From CALARM01 sp964431735 (GTDB lineage Bacteria > Vulcanimicrobiota > SpSt-956 > JAKJGF01): a stretch of DNA of 45,083 nucleotides. The position numbers were made by a program, and so were the translations under genes. The DNA is taken from contig CAYSLJ010000043.1 of the NCBI GenBank assembly GCA_964431735.1, positions 1-45,083 on the forward strand, given 5' to 3'. The notes beneath the pieces were generated by a model. That model was not told where the DNA came from. It saw only the letters and a list, made by a program, of their open reading frames with translations, and ran no database searches. Shown here in pieces: positions 16,675 to 25,547 of the stretch (position 1 is the first letter of the stretch; each line of letters begins with the position of its first letter).

Positions 16675-17949
16675 ATGAGAGCTATAAGCCGATACAGTGC
16701 CAGAATGACACCGGGCACTCTGTTAATTCTTATGTCATCATATCTGAAAGGAGACCTTCTGGAAGGGCCGGAGATACAGGAATTTGAAAAAGATTTCGCC
16801 ATGTATCAGGAAATTCCTTATGCTATATCAGCATCATATGGCCGTATGGCTTTTTATTATATTTTAAAAGCTATGGACATACCGGAAGGCAGTGAGGTTA
16901 TATTCCCTGCTCTTACCTTCTGGGTAGTGCCTGCAATGGCAAAGGCTGCAGGCCTGAAACCTGTATTTATAGATATAAAACCTGATACCTATAATATGGA
17001 CCCGGCAAAGATCGAAGATGCTATAACAGATAAAACCAGAATCATAGTCCCTACTCATGTTTATGGCCATCCCTGTGAAATGGATGAAATCATGGAAATA
17101 GCAGACCGTCATGACCTGACTGTAATAGAAGACTGTGCTCATGCAATGGGTTCAACCTATAAAGGCAGAAAGATAGGTACCTTTGGTAAAGCTTCTTTTA
17201 CAAGTTTTCAATCCTTAAAGAGCATAAATTGTTTCGGCGGATCTATGGCTATGACTTCTGACCCGAATATTGCAACAAAGGTAAGGGAACAGTCCTGTGG
17301 ACAACCACTTCCCCAGAAATTCCCTCTCTTTAAAAAAATCTTTATGGAATATATAGAAACAAAACTTCTCGGGCCAAAGGCTTTCTTCTTTTCAGGCTTT
17401 CCTATACTTTATCTCCATTCCCTTACAGGTGATTATAACAGAGTTACCATAAAAACATGGGAAAAAATCCGCCCTCTCTACCCGACTCCGAAAGGATACT
17501 GTAAAAAATTCACAAATATTCAGGCAAAATTCGGTATAAGAGGTCTTGAGATGCTCGATCATTATAATGATCTTGTCAGATCAAATGCCCATGAATATGA
17601 TAATGCTTTAAAAGATATTCCCTCTATTATGCTTCCCAGGATAATTCCCGGTGCAGTATCGAATTATTATCAGTACTGTATAAGGGTATCTGACGCTTAT
17701 ACTCTGAGTCAGAGAGCCATAAGAAGAGGGATTGATCTCTGTAACCTTCATATAGACGTATGTCCAACTCTTGAACTGTTCTCAGAAGAATATTCCCATT
17801 GTCCGAATGCTGAATCCATGAAGAATACTTTACAGTTACCTGCCTATTCAGACCTTAAAGAAAGAGATCTCAGATGGATTATAAGAGAAGTAAAACAGTT
17901 ATCGAGGGATCTGCCTCCTCTGGATAAAAGCAGATATACTACAGAATAA
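16675..17949 (+). CDS. DegT/DnrJ/EryC1/StrS-family PLP aminotransferase
   Basis: The 424-aa product starts at the ATG at 16675 behind AGGAGG; the frame extends to 16552 but that part overlaps the promoter. It has fold-type I signatures: DLTVIEDCAHAMGSTYKG with the cofactor-binding Asp (about 153), and TSFQSLKSINCFGG with the Schiff-base Lys (about 182). Family members transaminate nucleotide-linked keto-sugars for surface polysaccharides and antibiotics. No sugar dehydratase lies nearby, so the substrate is open. It starts a plus-strand run with a TPR gene 13 bp downstream. Confidence 0.88.
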   Translation: MRAISRYSARMTPGTLLILMSSYLKGDLLEGPEIQEFEKDFAMYQEIPYAISASYGRMAFYYILKAMDIPEGSEVIFPALTFWVVPAMAKAAGLKPVFIDIKPDTYNMDPAKIEDAITDKTRIIVPTHVYGHPCEMDEIMEIADRHDLTVIEDCAHAMGSTYKGRKIGTFGKASFTSFQSLKSINCFGGSMAMTSDPNIATKVREQSCGQPLPQKFPLFKKIFMEYIETKLLGPKAFFFSGFPILYLHSLTGDYNRVTIKTWEKIRPLYPTPKGYCKKFTNIQAKFGIRGLEMLDHYNDLVRSNAHEYDNALKDIPSIMLPRIIPGAVSNYYQYCIRVSDAYTLSQRAIRRGIDLCNLHIDVCPTLELFSEEYSHCPNAESMKNTLQLPAYSDLKERDLRWIIREVKQLSRDLPPLDKSRYTTE

Positions 17950-17962
17950 GGAGGATCTGGCT

Positions 17963-19036
17963 ATGAGAAAGTTTATAATATGTATATCATTTGTGCTGCT
18001 CGCCATAATGTTCCCCTTCATAGCACTATCCGGTGAAGATTCTCAGAGAGAAAAAGCAAGAGTCCATGCCCAGAAAGCAGGAGAATATATAAAAGAAAAC
18101 AACTGGTCTTCTGCCCTGGATGAAGCAAAGAAATCTATAAAATCAGATAATAAATATCCTGAAGGATACCTTCTTCTCGGTATTATCTATGTAAAACTCG
18201 GTGAACTTGATAATGCCGAAAAACAACTGAAAAAGGCAATAGAGCTTAATCCTGATATAGCAGAAGCCTATACTTATATGGGTAAAGTCTATTATTACAG
18301 AGATAAACTCGATAAAGCTCTTGAATATTATAAAAAAGCTGTAGCAAAAGGAAAACAGGAATTGCTTGCCTATCAGGATATGGGACATATTTATTATCAG
18401 AAGTCACGGGAAGCATTAAACTCTTCAGGGAATAAAACAGAAGCAAATGAGAAAATGTCTCTTGCTGTGGACTGCTACAAAAAAGCACTGCAGATAGACC
18501 CGAAAAATTCTGAGTTACACAATTTCCTCGGTGCAGCATATTATTATACAGGTAAAACGGGAAATGCTCTCGGAGAATATGAAAAAGCCATAGAACTCGA
18601 TAAGAAAAACGCTTCTGCCTACAGTAATCTGGGGGAATATTATTTCAGAGAAAAGAAAGATTTTCCTAAAGCTACAGAGGCCTATAAAACTGCCATAGAT
18701 TTATATACAAAGCAACTGTCAGGCAAATCAGGGTTTAACCAGAAAGAAATAAAAGCAAAACAACTGGAACTTGCTCTCTGTCATTACGGACTCGGTTACA
18801 TATATAATGTTCAGGGAAAGGCCAGTCCTGCTATAGAACAGTTCAATAAAGTGTTAAAACTTGATGCCAGTAATGCAGAAGCCTATGTGGGGCTTGCATC
18901 TTCCTTCGAACTTGCAGGTGATAAACAGAAAGCCATAGAATATTTCAAAAAAGCTCTCAAGATTGCAAAAGAACAGAATAATACTGCTCTTAAGAATGCG
19001 CTGGAAGCAAAGTTAAAAAAAATGGGAGCACAATAG
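17963..19036 (+). CDS. exported TPR protein
   Basis: A 357-aa protein with AGGAGG 8 bp ahead of the ATG and a signal peptide (MRKFIICISFVLLAIMFPFI, cleavage near SG-ED, about residue 24). The mature part is six to seven TPR units with PEGYLLLGIIYVKLGELDNA-type helices, including two longer spaced units (about 150-180 and 220-270). TPRs bind other proteins. It lies 13 bp after the aminotransferase stop, so it is almost surely cotranscribed with it. The partner is unknown. Confidence 0.85.
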   Translation: MRKFIICISFVLLAIMFPFIALSGEDSQREKARVHAQKAGEYIKENNWSSALDEAKKSIKSDNKYPEGYLLLGIIYVKLGELDNAEKQLKKAIELNPDIAEAYTYMGKVYYYRDKLDKALEYYKKAVAKGKQELLAYQDMGHIYYQKSREALNSSGNKTEANEKMSLAVDCYKKALQIDPKNSELHNFLGAAYYYTGKTGNALGEYEKAIELDKKNASAYSNLGEYYFREKKDFPKATEAYKTAIDLYTKQLSGKSGFNQKEIKAKQLELALCHYGLGYIYNVQGKASPAIEQFNKVLKLDASNAEAYVGLASSFELAGDKQKAIEYFKKALKIAKEQNNTALKNALEAKLKKMGAQ

Positions 19037-19043
19037 AAACGGG

Positions 19044-19105
19044 TAAGTGATTGGTGAATAGAACCGGATAATTTCTACTCATTATTCACTGCTCATTATT
19101 CACTA
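19044..19105 (+). repeat. family E repeat (TTCACT-rich hairpin)
   Basis: GTGATTGGTGAATAG on one side faces TCATTATTCACTGCTCATTA on the other. It ends two bases before the ATG of the next gene and replaces the usual ribosome-binding site. Confidence 0.5.
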
Positions 19106-19107
19106 AA

Positions 19108-19512
19108 ATGTTAATAAAAAGAGATAAATATTACTGGTATAACAGAGGGGAAAAATTGCTTGCTTCTCTTAATGCCTGTAATATGTCATATGATGAAATA
19201 TATGCAGAAGCTATTAGATGTTATATGAAAGCCATATCTCTTGATCCTCTGTTTGTCGATGCATGGAATGCCAGAGGTTATGTTTTATATATTCTCGGTA
19301 TGTATAAAAAAGCCATTATATGTTTTAATAAAGCCATAGAAATCTCTCCTGAGAATTTAGACGGATGGTCCAACAGAGGACTTACTTTATATAAAACAGG
19401 GAATTATAAAGAAGCAATAAAATGTTATGATAAAGTGATAGATATGGAACCTGACTTTCCCAATGCCAGACATAACAGAGAAAAAATTTTCGAAATATTA
19501 AATAAAAAATGA
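19108..19512 (+). CDS. small TPR protein
   Basis: A 134-aa protein with about three TPR units (AIRCYMKAISLDPLFVDAWN, AIICFNKAIEISPENLDGWS, AIKCYDKVIDMEPDFPNARH). It has no signal peptide. There is no clear ribosome site, because a family E repeat ends directly before the ATG. Its stop overlaps the next start as ATGA, so it is translationally coupled to the DOT1-like methyltransferase gene and may act with that protein. Confidence 0.75.
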   Translation: MLIKRDKYYWYNRGEKLLASLNACNMSYDEIYAEAIRCYMKAISLDPLFVDAWNARGYVLYILGMYKKAIICFNKAIEISPENLDGWSNRGLTLYKTGNYKEAIKCYDKVIDMEPDFPNARHNREKIFEILNKK

Positions 19513-20498
19513 TTTCAGAGAATCCTCTTTTACAAACTATTTTAAACTATTTACTTTATGGATGTTATTGTATATTTCTTTATTTTCTCGGCATCTGGGT
19601 ATTTCAGGATGCAGACAGAAGAGGTCTTAACGGTTATTACTGGTGTCTTTTATGTATATTTTTTCCCATAGGTGCTATACCTGTTTATCTGCTCTTAAGA
19701 CCGAAATCTATTCTTAAAATATGTTATGACTGTGATACAGGAGAACATGACAGCCTTCTATGTTATTACTGCCCTCATAATACGTCACCTGTACGTCCGC
19801 CATTTAAAATCTATATGTTTTATCTCCTGAAAGGTTTACTTTACAGTGCCTTTATGACAGTTAAATTTTTCTTTTTTATTTTTCTGAATGATTTCTATGA
19901 AAAATGTTTTATTCTGAGAAGTAAAGAACTGAGGAAAATGAATTCATTGCTTAAAAAATATTATTTTCTTAAAAACCCTGTAAATATGGCCCGGGTTACA
20001 GAAAAAGAAATGGAACGGCCATGTTATTCTCTTACCTATGGAGAAACTCCCTATTCTACAGCTATTTCTATTTTTAACACAGTACAGGTTAAAGATAATG
20101 ATGTATTCTTTGACCTTGGCTCAGGAACAGGAAATGTCACATTATTTGTAAATATTTACTTTCATATAGAAAGCACCGGCATTGATCTCGTGTCTTACTT
20201 CATACAAAAAAGCAACCTTATAGTAAAGGAAATGAAACTTGAGCATATCCGGTTTATAGAGGGGGATTTTTTAGAAGCAGACCTCTCGGAAGGTACTATA
20301 TTTTATATGAATTGTCTTACCTTCAACCAGGAACTGAGGAAAAAACTCGCTAAAAAAATAATAAATTCAATAAAAGAAGGCTCCAGGATTATATCTATAG
20401 GTTATCCCCTGGGAAATTTTCATTTACTGGACAAAAGAACATATTTCTTTTCCTGGGGCTGGGAAGATGTTTATATCCAGGAAAAAAGGCTGGCATAA
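19509..20498 (+). CDS. membrane-anchored DOT1-like SAM methyltransferase
   Basis: A 329-aa protein. The N-terminus has two transmembrane helices (about 10-31 and 44-63) around VFQDADRRGL, then a zinc ribbon CYDC...CYYC (Cys72, 75, 85, 88), and a third hydrophobic stretch (about 102-127). The C-terminal half is a class I methyltransferase: FDLGSGTGNV (201-210), STGIDL (222-227), GDFLEADL (252-259). The lead-in YGETPYSTA and the later FYMNCLTFNQELRKKL resemble the DOT1/DOT1L type (the N of the catalytic NN segment is kept, the second is Cys). DOT1 enzymes methylate lysine on histones; bacterial relatives have unknown substrates. The membrane/zinc part is shared with the 104-aa protein at 44229-44543. 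It is coupled to the small TPR gene by an ATGA overlap. Confidence 0.75.
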   Translation: MISENPLLQTILNYLLYGCYCIFLYFLGIWVFQDADRRGLNGYYWCLLCIFFPIGAIPVYLLLRPKSILKICYDCDTGEHDSLLCYYCPHNTSPVRPPFKIYMFYLLKGLLYSAFMTVKFFFFIFLNDFYEKCFILRSKELRKMNSLLKKYYFLKNPVNMARVTEKEMERPCYSLTYGETPYSTAISIFNTVQVKDNDVFFDLGSGTGNVTLFVNIYFHIESTGIDLVSYFIQKSNLIVKEMKLEHIRFIEGDFLEADLSEGTIFYMNCLTFNQELRKKLAKKIINSIKEGSRIISIGYPLGNFHLLDKRTYFFSWGWEDVYIQEKRLA

Positions 20499-20504
20499 AA
20501 CAGT

Positions 20505-20577
20505 ATCATATATTTTCCGGAAGAGTCCGGCCAGAGACAGGTTTCAGAGATGGATACTTTTTTATCTGGAGCGGTAA
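20505..20577 (+). mobile_element. family C arm, partial element
   Basis: TTTTCCGGAAGAGTCCGGCC, then AGAGACAGGTTTCAGAGATG and TTATCTGGAGCGGTA, nearly match the right arm of the copy at 28374-28610. The left arm is missing. It lies just after the DOT1-like gene. Confidence 0.6.
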
Positions 20578-20611
20578 TCAGGAACTGTCTGAAAATAATT
20601 ACATCATAGTT

Positions 20612-20665
20612 ATAATTTATATTGTGATGCGTAAAGCGTAACGCGTGACGCGAGGGTAATTATTG
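20612..20665 (+). repeat. family A core, degraded
   Basis: GTGATGCGTAAAGCGTAACG then CGTGACGCGAGG is a variant of the family A core. The outer arms are weak (TAATTACATCATA to the left, GGGTAATTATTG to the right). Confidence 0.5.
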
Positions 20666-20707
20666 TTCCAACAATTTGCCGGAGTTATTTTTACTAAAGT
20701 CCTTAGT

Positions 20708-21349
20708 TCATCCCCGACTATCTATCAATTTTTGTTCTATTACATATCTGATTATTTCAGCATTATTTTCCATTTTCATTTTTTTCAAAATACGATATTT
20801 ATAAGTACTGACTGTTTTTACACTCAGAGAAAGTTCAACTGAAATATCTCTGTCTGTCTTTCCCGATGCTATCATACACATAACTCTAAATTCCCTGTCA
20901 GAAAGCACTTCATGAGGTAATTCATTCCTGTCTTTTTCCAGATTGACAGCAAGAAGTTCAGCCACAACAGGGGTAATATATTTTCTGCCCTGTCTTACTG
21001 TCCTTATAGCCATAATAAGTTCATCAGGCATTTGTTCTTTTGTAAGATATCCTGAAGCACCTCCCCTGAGAGCTCTTATAGCATACTGTTCTTCCGGGTA
21101 AATACTCAATATGAGAACATTTATTTCAGGATGTTCTGATTTTAATTCTCTTAAAACCTCAAGACCATTCATATCAGGAAGAGATATATCAAGTAAAACT
21201 ACATCATATTTATTTTTTTTTACCTTTTTTAAAACCTCGTGACCTGTTTCTGCCTCATCTACCATAATAATATCCTTTGTTTCTTCCACAATATGTCTCA
21301 GACCTTTTCTTACAACAGGATGATCGTCTACAATAAGTATTTTTATCAT
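20708..21349 (-). CDS. NarL/FixJ-type response regulator
   Basis: A 213-aa protein. The receiver domain has the acidic pocket VDD (8-9), phospho-acceptor Asp54 in LLDISLPDM, the switch Ser (LILS) and Lys (YLTKE, about 105). The C-terminal LuxR-type HTH (about 145-207) reads LSDREFRVMCMIASGKTDRD and SVKTVSTYKYRILKKM. It should bind DNA when phosphorylated by the kinase encoded 9 bp upstream. A GAGGAA ribosome site lies just behind the kinase stop. It is a clear paralogue of the regulator at 25548-26174; more than half of the residues agree by eye. Confidence 0.93.
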   Translation of the reverse strand: MIKILIVDDHPVVRKGLRHIVEETKDIIMVDEAETGHEVLKKVKKNKYDVVLLDISLPDMNGLEVLRELKSEHPEINVLILSIYPEEQYAIRALRGGASGYLTKEQMPDELIMAIRTVRQGRKYITPVVAELLAVNLEKDRNELPHEVLSDREFRVMCMIASGKTDRDISVELSLSVKTVSTYKYRILKKMKMENNAEIIRYVIEQKLIDSRG

Positions 21350-21358
21350 ATTATTTCC

Positions 21359-22519
21359 TCATTTATCTACAGGTAAAATAATTTTAACAGATGTTCCTTT
21401 ACCGGATTTACCTTTAATCTGAATAATTCCTCGCCAGTAATGGACTCTTTCTTTTATACCGAGCAATCCGAAGGATTTTCTGCCAAAATTTTCCTCTATA
21501 CCTGTACCGTTATCCTTTACGCAAACAAATAATTTATTATCTCTCTGTTTCAATTTTATGTCAACCTTCGTAGCTCTGGCATGACGGATTATATTTGTCA
21601 GAAGTTCCTGAATTATACGATATATAACAACTGACTTCTCTTTATCCATTATAATATCTTCAGGTGTTATGGTAATTTTAAATTTAATCCCTGTCCTTTT
21701 CTCTATTTCTTTTACATGCCAGAGAATTGCTGCATAAAGACCAAAATCGTCCAGAATGACAGGCCTGAGTTCCGACGCAATTCTTCTCACATTTTGTATT
21801 GTCATATCTATCAGGTCAGTCATGGAATTTATTTTCTCTACCAGTTCATGTTCATTTATTCTTTTACCAAGCCATTTTATATCTATTTTCAGAGCAGTAA
21901 GAAGTTGTCCCAGTTCATCATGGATTTCTCTTGCTATATTTTTCCTTTCTTCTTCCCTTATAACCTGTAACAGTTCAAAAAGTTCCTGTAATTTTTCATG
22001 GGATTCTTTAATTTCTTCATCGGCTCTTTTACGTTCAATTATCTTCCCCAGTGTTTGAGAAATACCTTTTATTAAATCCCTTTCTGACTTAAGAAAAGGC
22101 CCTTCATCACAGAGAGGTTTTTCTTCCAGATAATAAATCTCTACTGTTCCTTTTTTTCTGCCGTAAATATTAATATTGCTTCTTTGTTTATAAGAAGTTT
22201 CACGAAAATTATCGGTTTTAAATTCCATGCCTTCCAGAATAATTCTGCTACATGTGATTTCAGGATACTGCCAGGAAGAAGGTATAAGATTAACAATCTC
22301 CTGAATTATTTTCTCAAGATTATTTCCATGTTCTACAATATTAAAGATATTATAAATACACTCTAATTCCTTGGACCGTTCTCTCAGTTCATGTTTTAAC
22401 AGGATTATCTTCTTTTCAAATTTTTCTTTATGAACAATAGCTTTTTCAAGAGAGGCGATTTTTTTCTGTCCCTCCAGAAGTTGTTTTTTCAGTGACATAA
22501 TTTCCAGATTTTTTTCCAT
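21359..22519 (-). CDS. NarX-type sensor histidine kinase, cytosolic
   Basis: A 386-aa protein. An N-terminal coiled coil (1-55) leads to a GAF-like segment (about 55-165) and then a HisKA_3 dimerisation domain with His200 in REIHDELGQLLTALK. The ATPase domain has NIIRHA (N box), VCVKDNGTGI (G1), FGLLGIKERV and GKSGKGT. It lacks transmembrane helices, so it probably senses a cytosolic signal through the GAF segment. It should phosphorylate the response regulator 9 bp downstream. No Shine-Dalgarno is visible, and a good promoter lies at 22590-22618. Confidence 0.92.
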   Translation of the reverse strand: MEKNLEIMSLKKQLLEGQKKIASLEKAIVHKEKFEKKIILLKHELRERSKELECIYNIFNIVEHGNNLEKIIQEIVNLIPSSWQYPEITCSRIILEGMEFKTDNFRETSYKQRSNINIYGRKKGTVEIYYLEEKPLCDEGPFLKSERDLIKGISQTLGKIIERKRADEEIKESHEKLQELFELLQVIREEERKNIAREIHDELGQLLTALKIDIKWLGKRINEHELVEKINSMTDLIDMTIQNVRRIASELRPVILDDFGLYAAILWHVKEIEKRTGIKFKITITPEDIIMDKEKSVVIYRIIQELLTNIIRHARATKVDIKLKQRDNKLFVCVKDNGTGIEENFGRKSFGLLGIKERVHYWRGIIQIKGKSGKGTSVKIILPVDK

Positions 22520-22589
22520 AATATTTTTTTATTTCATTAAAATGTAATAATGGCCAGCATATAGAATAATCATATTTTTCAACAAACTT

Positions 22590-22618
22590 ATTATGCAATA
22601 TTTATATTGTCAAGTCAA
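22590..22618 (-). promoter_or_regulatory. sigma-70-type promoter of the kinase-regulator operon
   Basis: On the minus strand TTGACT (complement of 22613-22618) and CATAAT (complement of 22590-22595) are separated by 17 bp. Transcription would start about 60 bp ahead of the kinase ATG at 22519. Confidence 0.6.
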
Positions 22619-22629
22619 ATTTTTTCTTT

Positions 22630-22794
22630 TCACGTCTACAGAGAAAATATTTCAAGGTGGAGTATGTATCCGATATGGATGGGGCAACTTTAAATGTCCA
22701 AATTGTGATAAGAAATGCCGATGGAGTTCCATTACCGGGGCAGGTTTCACAAAACGTTAGAACTACCCCGGTTCAATGGAGGTGTTTCCTGTGA
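22630..22794 (+). pseudogene. coding-like fragment without intact gene
   Basis: An open frame runs from about 22630 to a TGA at 22792-22794 and includes EYVSDMDGATLNVQIVIRNA followed by DGVPLPGQV. It reads like part of a beta-rich domain. The only ATG (22675) gives just 39 aa and has no ribosome site. It ends 4 bp from the convergent CoA transferase gene. A remnant is likelier than an active gene. Confidence 0.3.
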
Positions 22795-22797
22795 AAA

Positions 22798-23985
22798 TTA
22801 AAGAACTCCTTCTTCTAAGAGTTTTTCAATCTCATGTTTATCATACCCCAGCATTTTGGAAAGGATTTCTTCATTATGCTGTCCCAGAACAGGGGGAGGT
22901 AATTTTATCGAACCCGGAGTATCTGATAATTTTACGGGAATACCTGTCAGTTTTATACTGCCACATGTTGGATGGTCAACATCTACTACCATATTGCGGG
23001 CCAATACCTGGGGATGTGTCAATACTTTATCAAGAGTAAGAACAGGGCCTGAAGGAATACCATGGTCATTAAAAAGACAGAGCCATTCATCTGCTGTTTT
23101 TCGGGAAATTATTTCTTGAATAATAGCAAATAATTCATTTCTGTTTTTTACTCTGTCAGGATTCGTTGCAAATTTCGGGTTGTGTTTATCAAGTCCTACA
23201 ATGTCACAGAAAATATGCCAGAATTTATCATTACCTACGGCAATATTTATATATTCGTCAGAAGCCTTAAAAGTTTCATAGGGGCTTATAGTCGGATGCT
23301 GGTTCCCTTTACGTAACGGAGGAACACCTGTTGCAAAATATATACCTGCCTGATATGTGAGAAGTGATACAAGACCATCAAGGAGTGATATATCAATCTT
23401 TTGCCCTTTTCCGGTTTTTTCTCTTGAAATAAGAGCAAGTAATATGCCCTGAAAAGCATAAATAGCAGCCATAAGATCCGCTATTGACGTACCCACTTTA
23501 TACGGAGAACCTTCAGGGTCTCCTGTTAAACTCATAAATCCTGAAATTCCCTGAATAACCACATCATATCCCGGACGGGATCTGTAAGGTCCTGTCTGGC
23601 CGTAACCTGAAACGGAAGCATATATTATACGGGGATTAATCTTTTCTACTTCCTCATAAGACAGGCCGATTTTCTCCATATAACCGGGGCGGAAATTTTC
23701 AACCAGTACATCAGCTTTTTTGATGAGTTCTATTATAATCTTTTTTCCCTTTTCTATTTTCAGGTTTACAGTAATGCTCTTTTTATTACGATTGAAACTG
23801 AAAAAATAAGCACTTTCACCGTTTATAAAAGGAGGGCCAAATGCCCTGGAGTCATCACCTTTACCGGGCTGTTCCACTTTTATAACATCTGCTCCCATAT
23901 CACCTAAAAGCATAGTGCAATAGGGACCTGCTATGAGACGGGAAAAATCAAGAACTTTTATAGATTCAAGAGGCATATGTGTCAT
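22798..23985 (-). CDS. CaiB/BaiF-type (family III) CoA transferase
   Basis: A 395-aa protein (392 if the second ATG is used; MPLESIKVLDFSR looks like the usual family start). Family motifs are IKVLDFSRLIAGPYC, LGDMGADVIKVE, LVENFRPG and SVSGYGQTGPY. The catalytic Asp is Asp170 in VGTSIADLMAAIYAFQG. Such enzymes move CoA between carboxylic acids via a mixed anhydride; members act on carnitine, oxalate/formate, succinate/methylmalate and bile acids. The substrate is not decidable here. It lies 21 bp after the amidase gene, so the two probably share one transcript. The nearest AAAGGAG is inside the end of the amidase gene, about 25 nt from the ATG, with a small hairpin between. Confidence 0.9.
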   Translation of the reverse strand: MTHMPLESIKVLDFSRLIAGPYCTMLLGDMGADVIKVEQPGKGDDSRAFGPPFINGESAYFFSFNRNKKSITVNLKIEKGKKIIIELIKKADVLVENFRPGYMEKIGLSYEEVEKINPRIIYASVSGYGQTGPYRSRPGYDVVIQGISGFMSLTGDPEGSPYKVGTSIADLMAAIYAFQGILLALISREKTGKGQKIDISLLDGLVSLLTYQAGIYFATGVPPLRKGNQHPTISPYETFKASDEYINIAVGNDKFWHIFCDIVGLDKHNPKFATNPDRVKNRNELFAIIQEIISRKTADEWLCLFNDHGIPSGPVLTLDKVLTHPQVLARNMVVDVDHPTCGSIKLTGIPVKLSDTPGSIKLPPPVLGQHNEEILSKMLGYDKHEIEKLLEEGVL

Positions 23986-24006
23986 ATTATTATAAGATTA
24001 TGTATC

Positions 24007-25443
24007 TTATCTCCTTTCTGTTGTATCCGCCACAGGCGGTCGTCTTTTATAAAATTTTGTTTCACCTTCAAAAGCAGCGGCAATCTGCAACAACCCCGTT
24101 TCGTCCTTATGACGTCCTACAATTTGAAGGCCTACAGGCAACCCTTCATCTGTAAAGCCACATGGTACTGCTATGGCAGGGTTGCCAGTCAGTGATATGT
24201 AATAACAGGTTTTCTGCCAATCTATATAGGTTTCCATAGTTACATCCTGAATTTTCTTTACATATTCCTGGTTTATATCAAAGGGGATTACCTGGCTTAC
24301 AGGCAGAATAAAAAATTCATATTTTTCCATAAACACCCTTATTCTGTGATAAAGTTCAGTTCTTATACGCTCTGCACTGGCAAGCTGTTGGCCTGTAATT
24401 CTTTCACCTTCTTCTATATTTTTCTGTAATGTATATTTAAATTTATTTTTTTTCGCATTCCTCCCCAGAGTAAGTTCATAATCCCAGGCTCTCCAAGCTT
24501 TATAAGCTTTATCTGCACCGGTAAAGTCAGGTTCATTGTCTTCCACATTGCATCCGAGGGACTGAAAAACTTTTTTCTGACTGTCTACGACTTTCTTTAC
24601 TTCCGGTTCAAAAGGCAGACCTCCCAGGTCTATTGCCCATGCTATATTTACTCCTTTAAAATTACGTTTCAGAGAACGGGTAAATATATGTCCCTCTTCC
24701 TGTATTGATATGGGAGATCTGCTGTCAGGCCCTGCCATGACAGAAAGAAGAAGAGCTACATCTTCTACAGTTCTTGCCATAGGCCCTGCTACTGAAAAAC
24801 TGTTCCATCCATCCGATACAGGCCATACGGGAATACGTCCCGGAGAGGTACGAATACCAACTACATTACAAAAACTTGCAGGATTTCTGAGAGAACCTGC
24901 AGCATCAGTACCTGTTGCAAGAGGCACCATGCCACATGCCAGTGCTACAGCAGAACCTCCGCTGCTTCCGCCACAGGTTCTTGTCATATCGTAAGGATTG
25001 ATGGTTTTACCAAAAATACTGTTAAAGGTCTGACTTCCTGCTCCAAATTCAGAGGTATTTGTTTTCCCTATAGTAATTGCTCCTGCTTTTTTTATTCTTT
25101 CCACTGCTATACAGTCAATATCGGGTATATTGTCTGTATATGCAAGAGAGCCATAGGTTGTTCTTATTGCTGACGTTTCAAGCAGATCTTTATGTGCTAC
25201 AGGAATACCATAAAGAGGTCCCGTCATTTTACCTTTATCAACATCTTTTGCCTGCTTTAATGCTTTTTCACCGGTAAGTGTCACAATAGCATTTAATTTT
25301 GAATTTAATTGCTCAATCTGAACAAGATGTGCTTCCATAACCTCCAGAGCAGAAAGCTCTTTATTTCTGATATGACTGATTATTTCTGTAGCAGTCATAA
25401 AACAGATATCGGAGGATTTGATAGATTTTTCGGAAATTATCAT
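24007..25443 (-). CDS. amidase-signature family hydrolase
   Basis: I start at the ATG at 25443 (478 aa) because AGGAGG lies 10 bp ahead. The 23 extra codons upstream fall inside a family B repeat and are not protein-like. The Ser-cisSer-Lys triad is intact: Lys85 in PVAHKDLLETS, the cis Ser in CGGSSGGSAVALACG, and the nucleophile Ser184 in TGTDAAGSLRN. It cleaves an amide to a carboxylate and ammonia or amine. It could be a GatA relative, but no gatB or gatC lies nearby and a CoA transferase follows, so a catabolic role (amide to acid to acyl-CoA) is plausible as inference. Confidence 0.9.
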   Translation of the reverse strand: MIISEKSIKSSDICFMTATEIISHIRNKELSALEVMEAHLVQIEQLNSKLNAIVTLTGEKALKQAKDVDKGKMTGPLYGIPVAHKDLLETSAIRTTYGSLAYTDNIPDIDCIAVERIKKAGAITIGKTNTSEFGAGSQTFNSIFGKTINPYDMTRTCGGSSGGSAVALACGMVPLATGTDAAGSLRNPASFCNVVGIRTSPGRIPVWPVSDGWNSFSVAGPMARTVEDVALLLSVMAGPDSRSPISIQEEGHIFTRSLKRNFKGVNIAWAIDLGGLPFEPEVKKVVDSQKKVFQSLGCNVEDNEPDFTGADKAYKAWRAWDYELTLGRNAKKNKFKYTLQKNIEEGERITGQQLASAERIRTELYHRIRVFMEKYEFFILPVSQVIPFDINQEYVKKIQDVTMETYIDWQKTCYYISLTGNPAIAVPCGFTDEGLPVGLQIVGRHKDETGLLQIAAAFEGETKFYKRRPPVADTTERR

Positions 25444-25458
25444 TAAAAAATACCTCCT

Positions 25459-25546
25459 GAATTTTATATGAAAATGATGAAGTTTTATGCTCCACTGTCT
25501 ATTCATTTTCATATTTGGTTGTGACCGATACGGTCATGCCTGTTAG
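25459..25546 (+). repeat. family B repeat, 88 bp
   Basis: Differs from the copy at 28102-28189 at a single base. ATATGAAAATGA and TTCATTTTCATAT form the outer stem, and TGACCG-ATA-CGGTCA is a second hairpin. It fills nearly the whole gap between the second response regulator stop and the amidase start. Confidence 0.85.
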
Positions 25547-25547
25547 T

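Noticed and set aside
24007..25443. Amidase as GatA of the tRNA amidotransferase
   Set aside because: It carries the same triad, but gatB and gatC are not adjacent and the neighbour is a CoA transferase. GatA cannot be excluded but is not supported.
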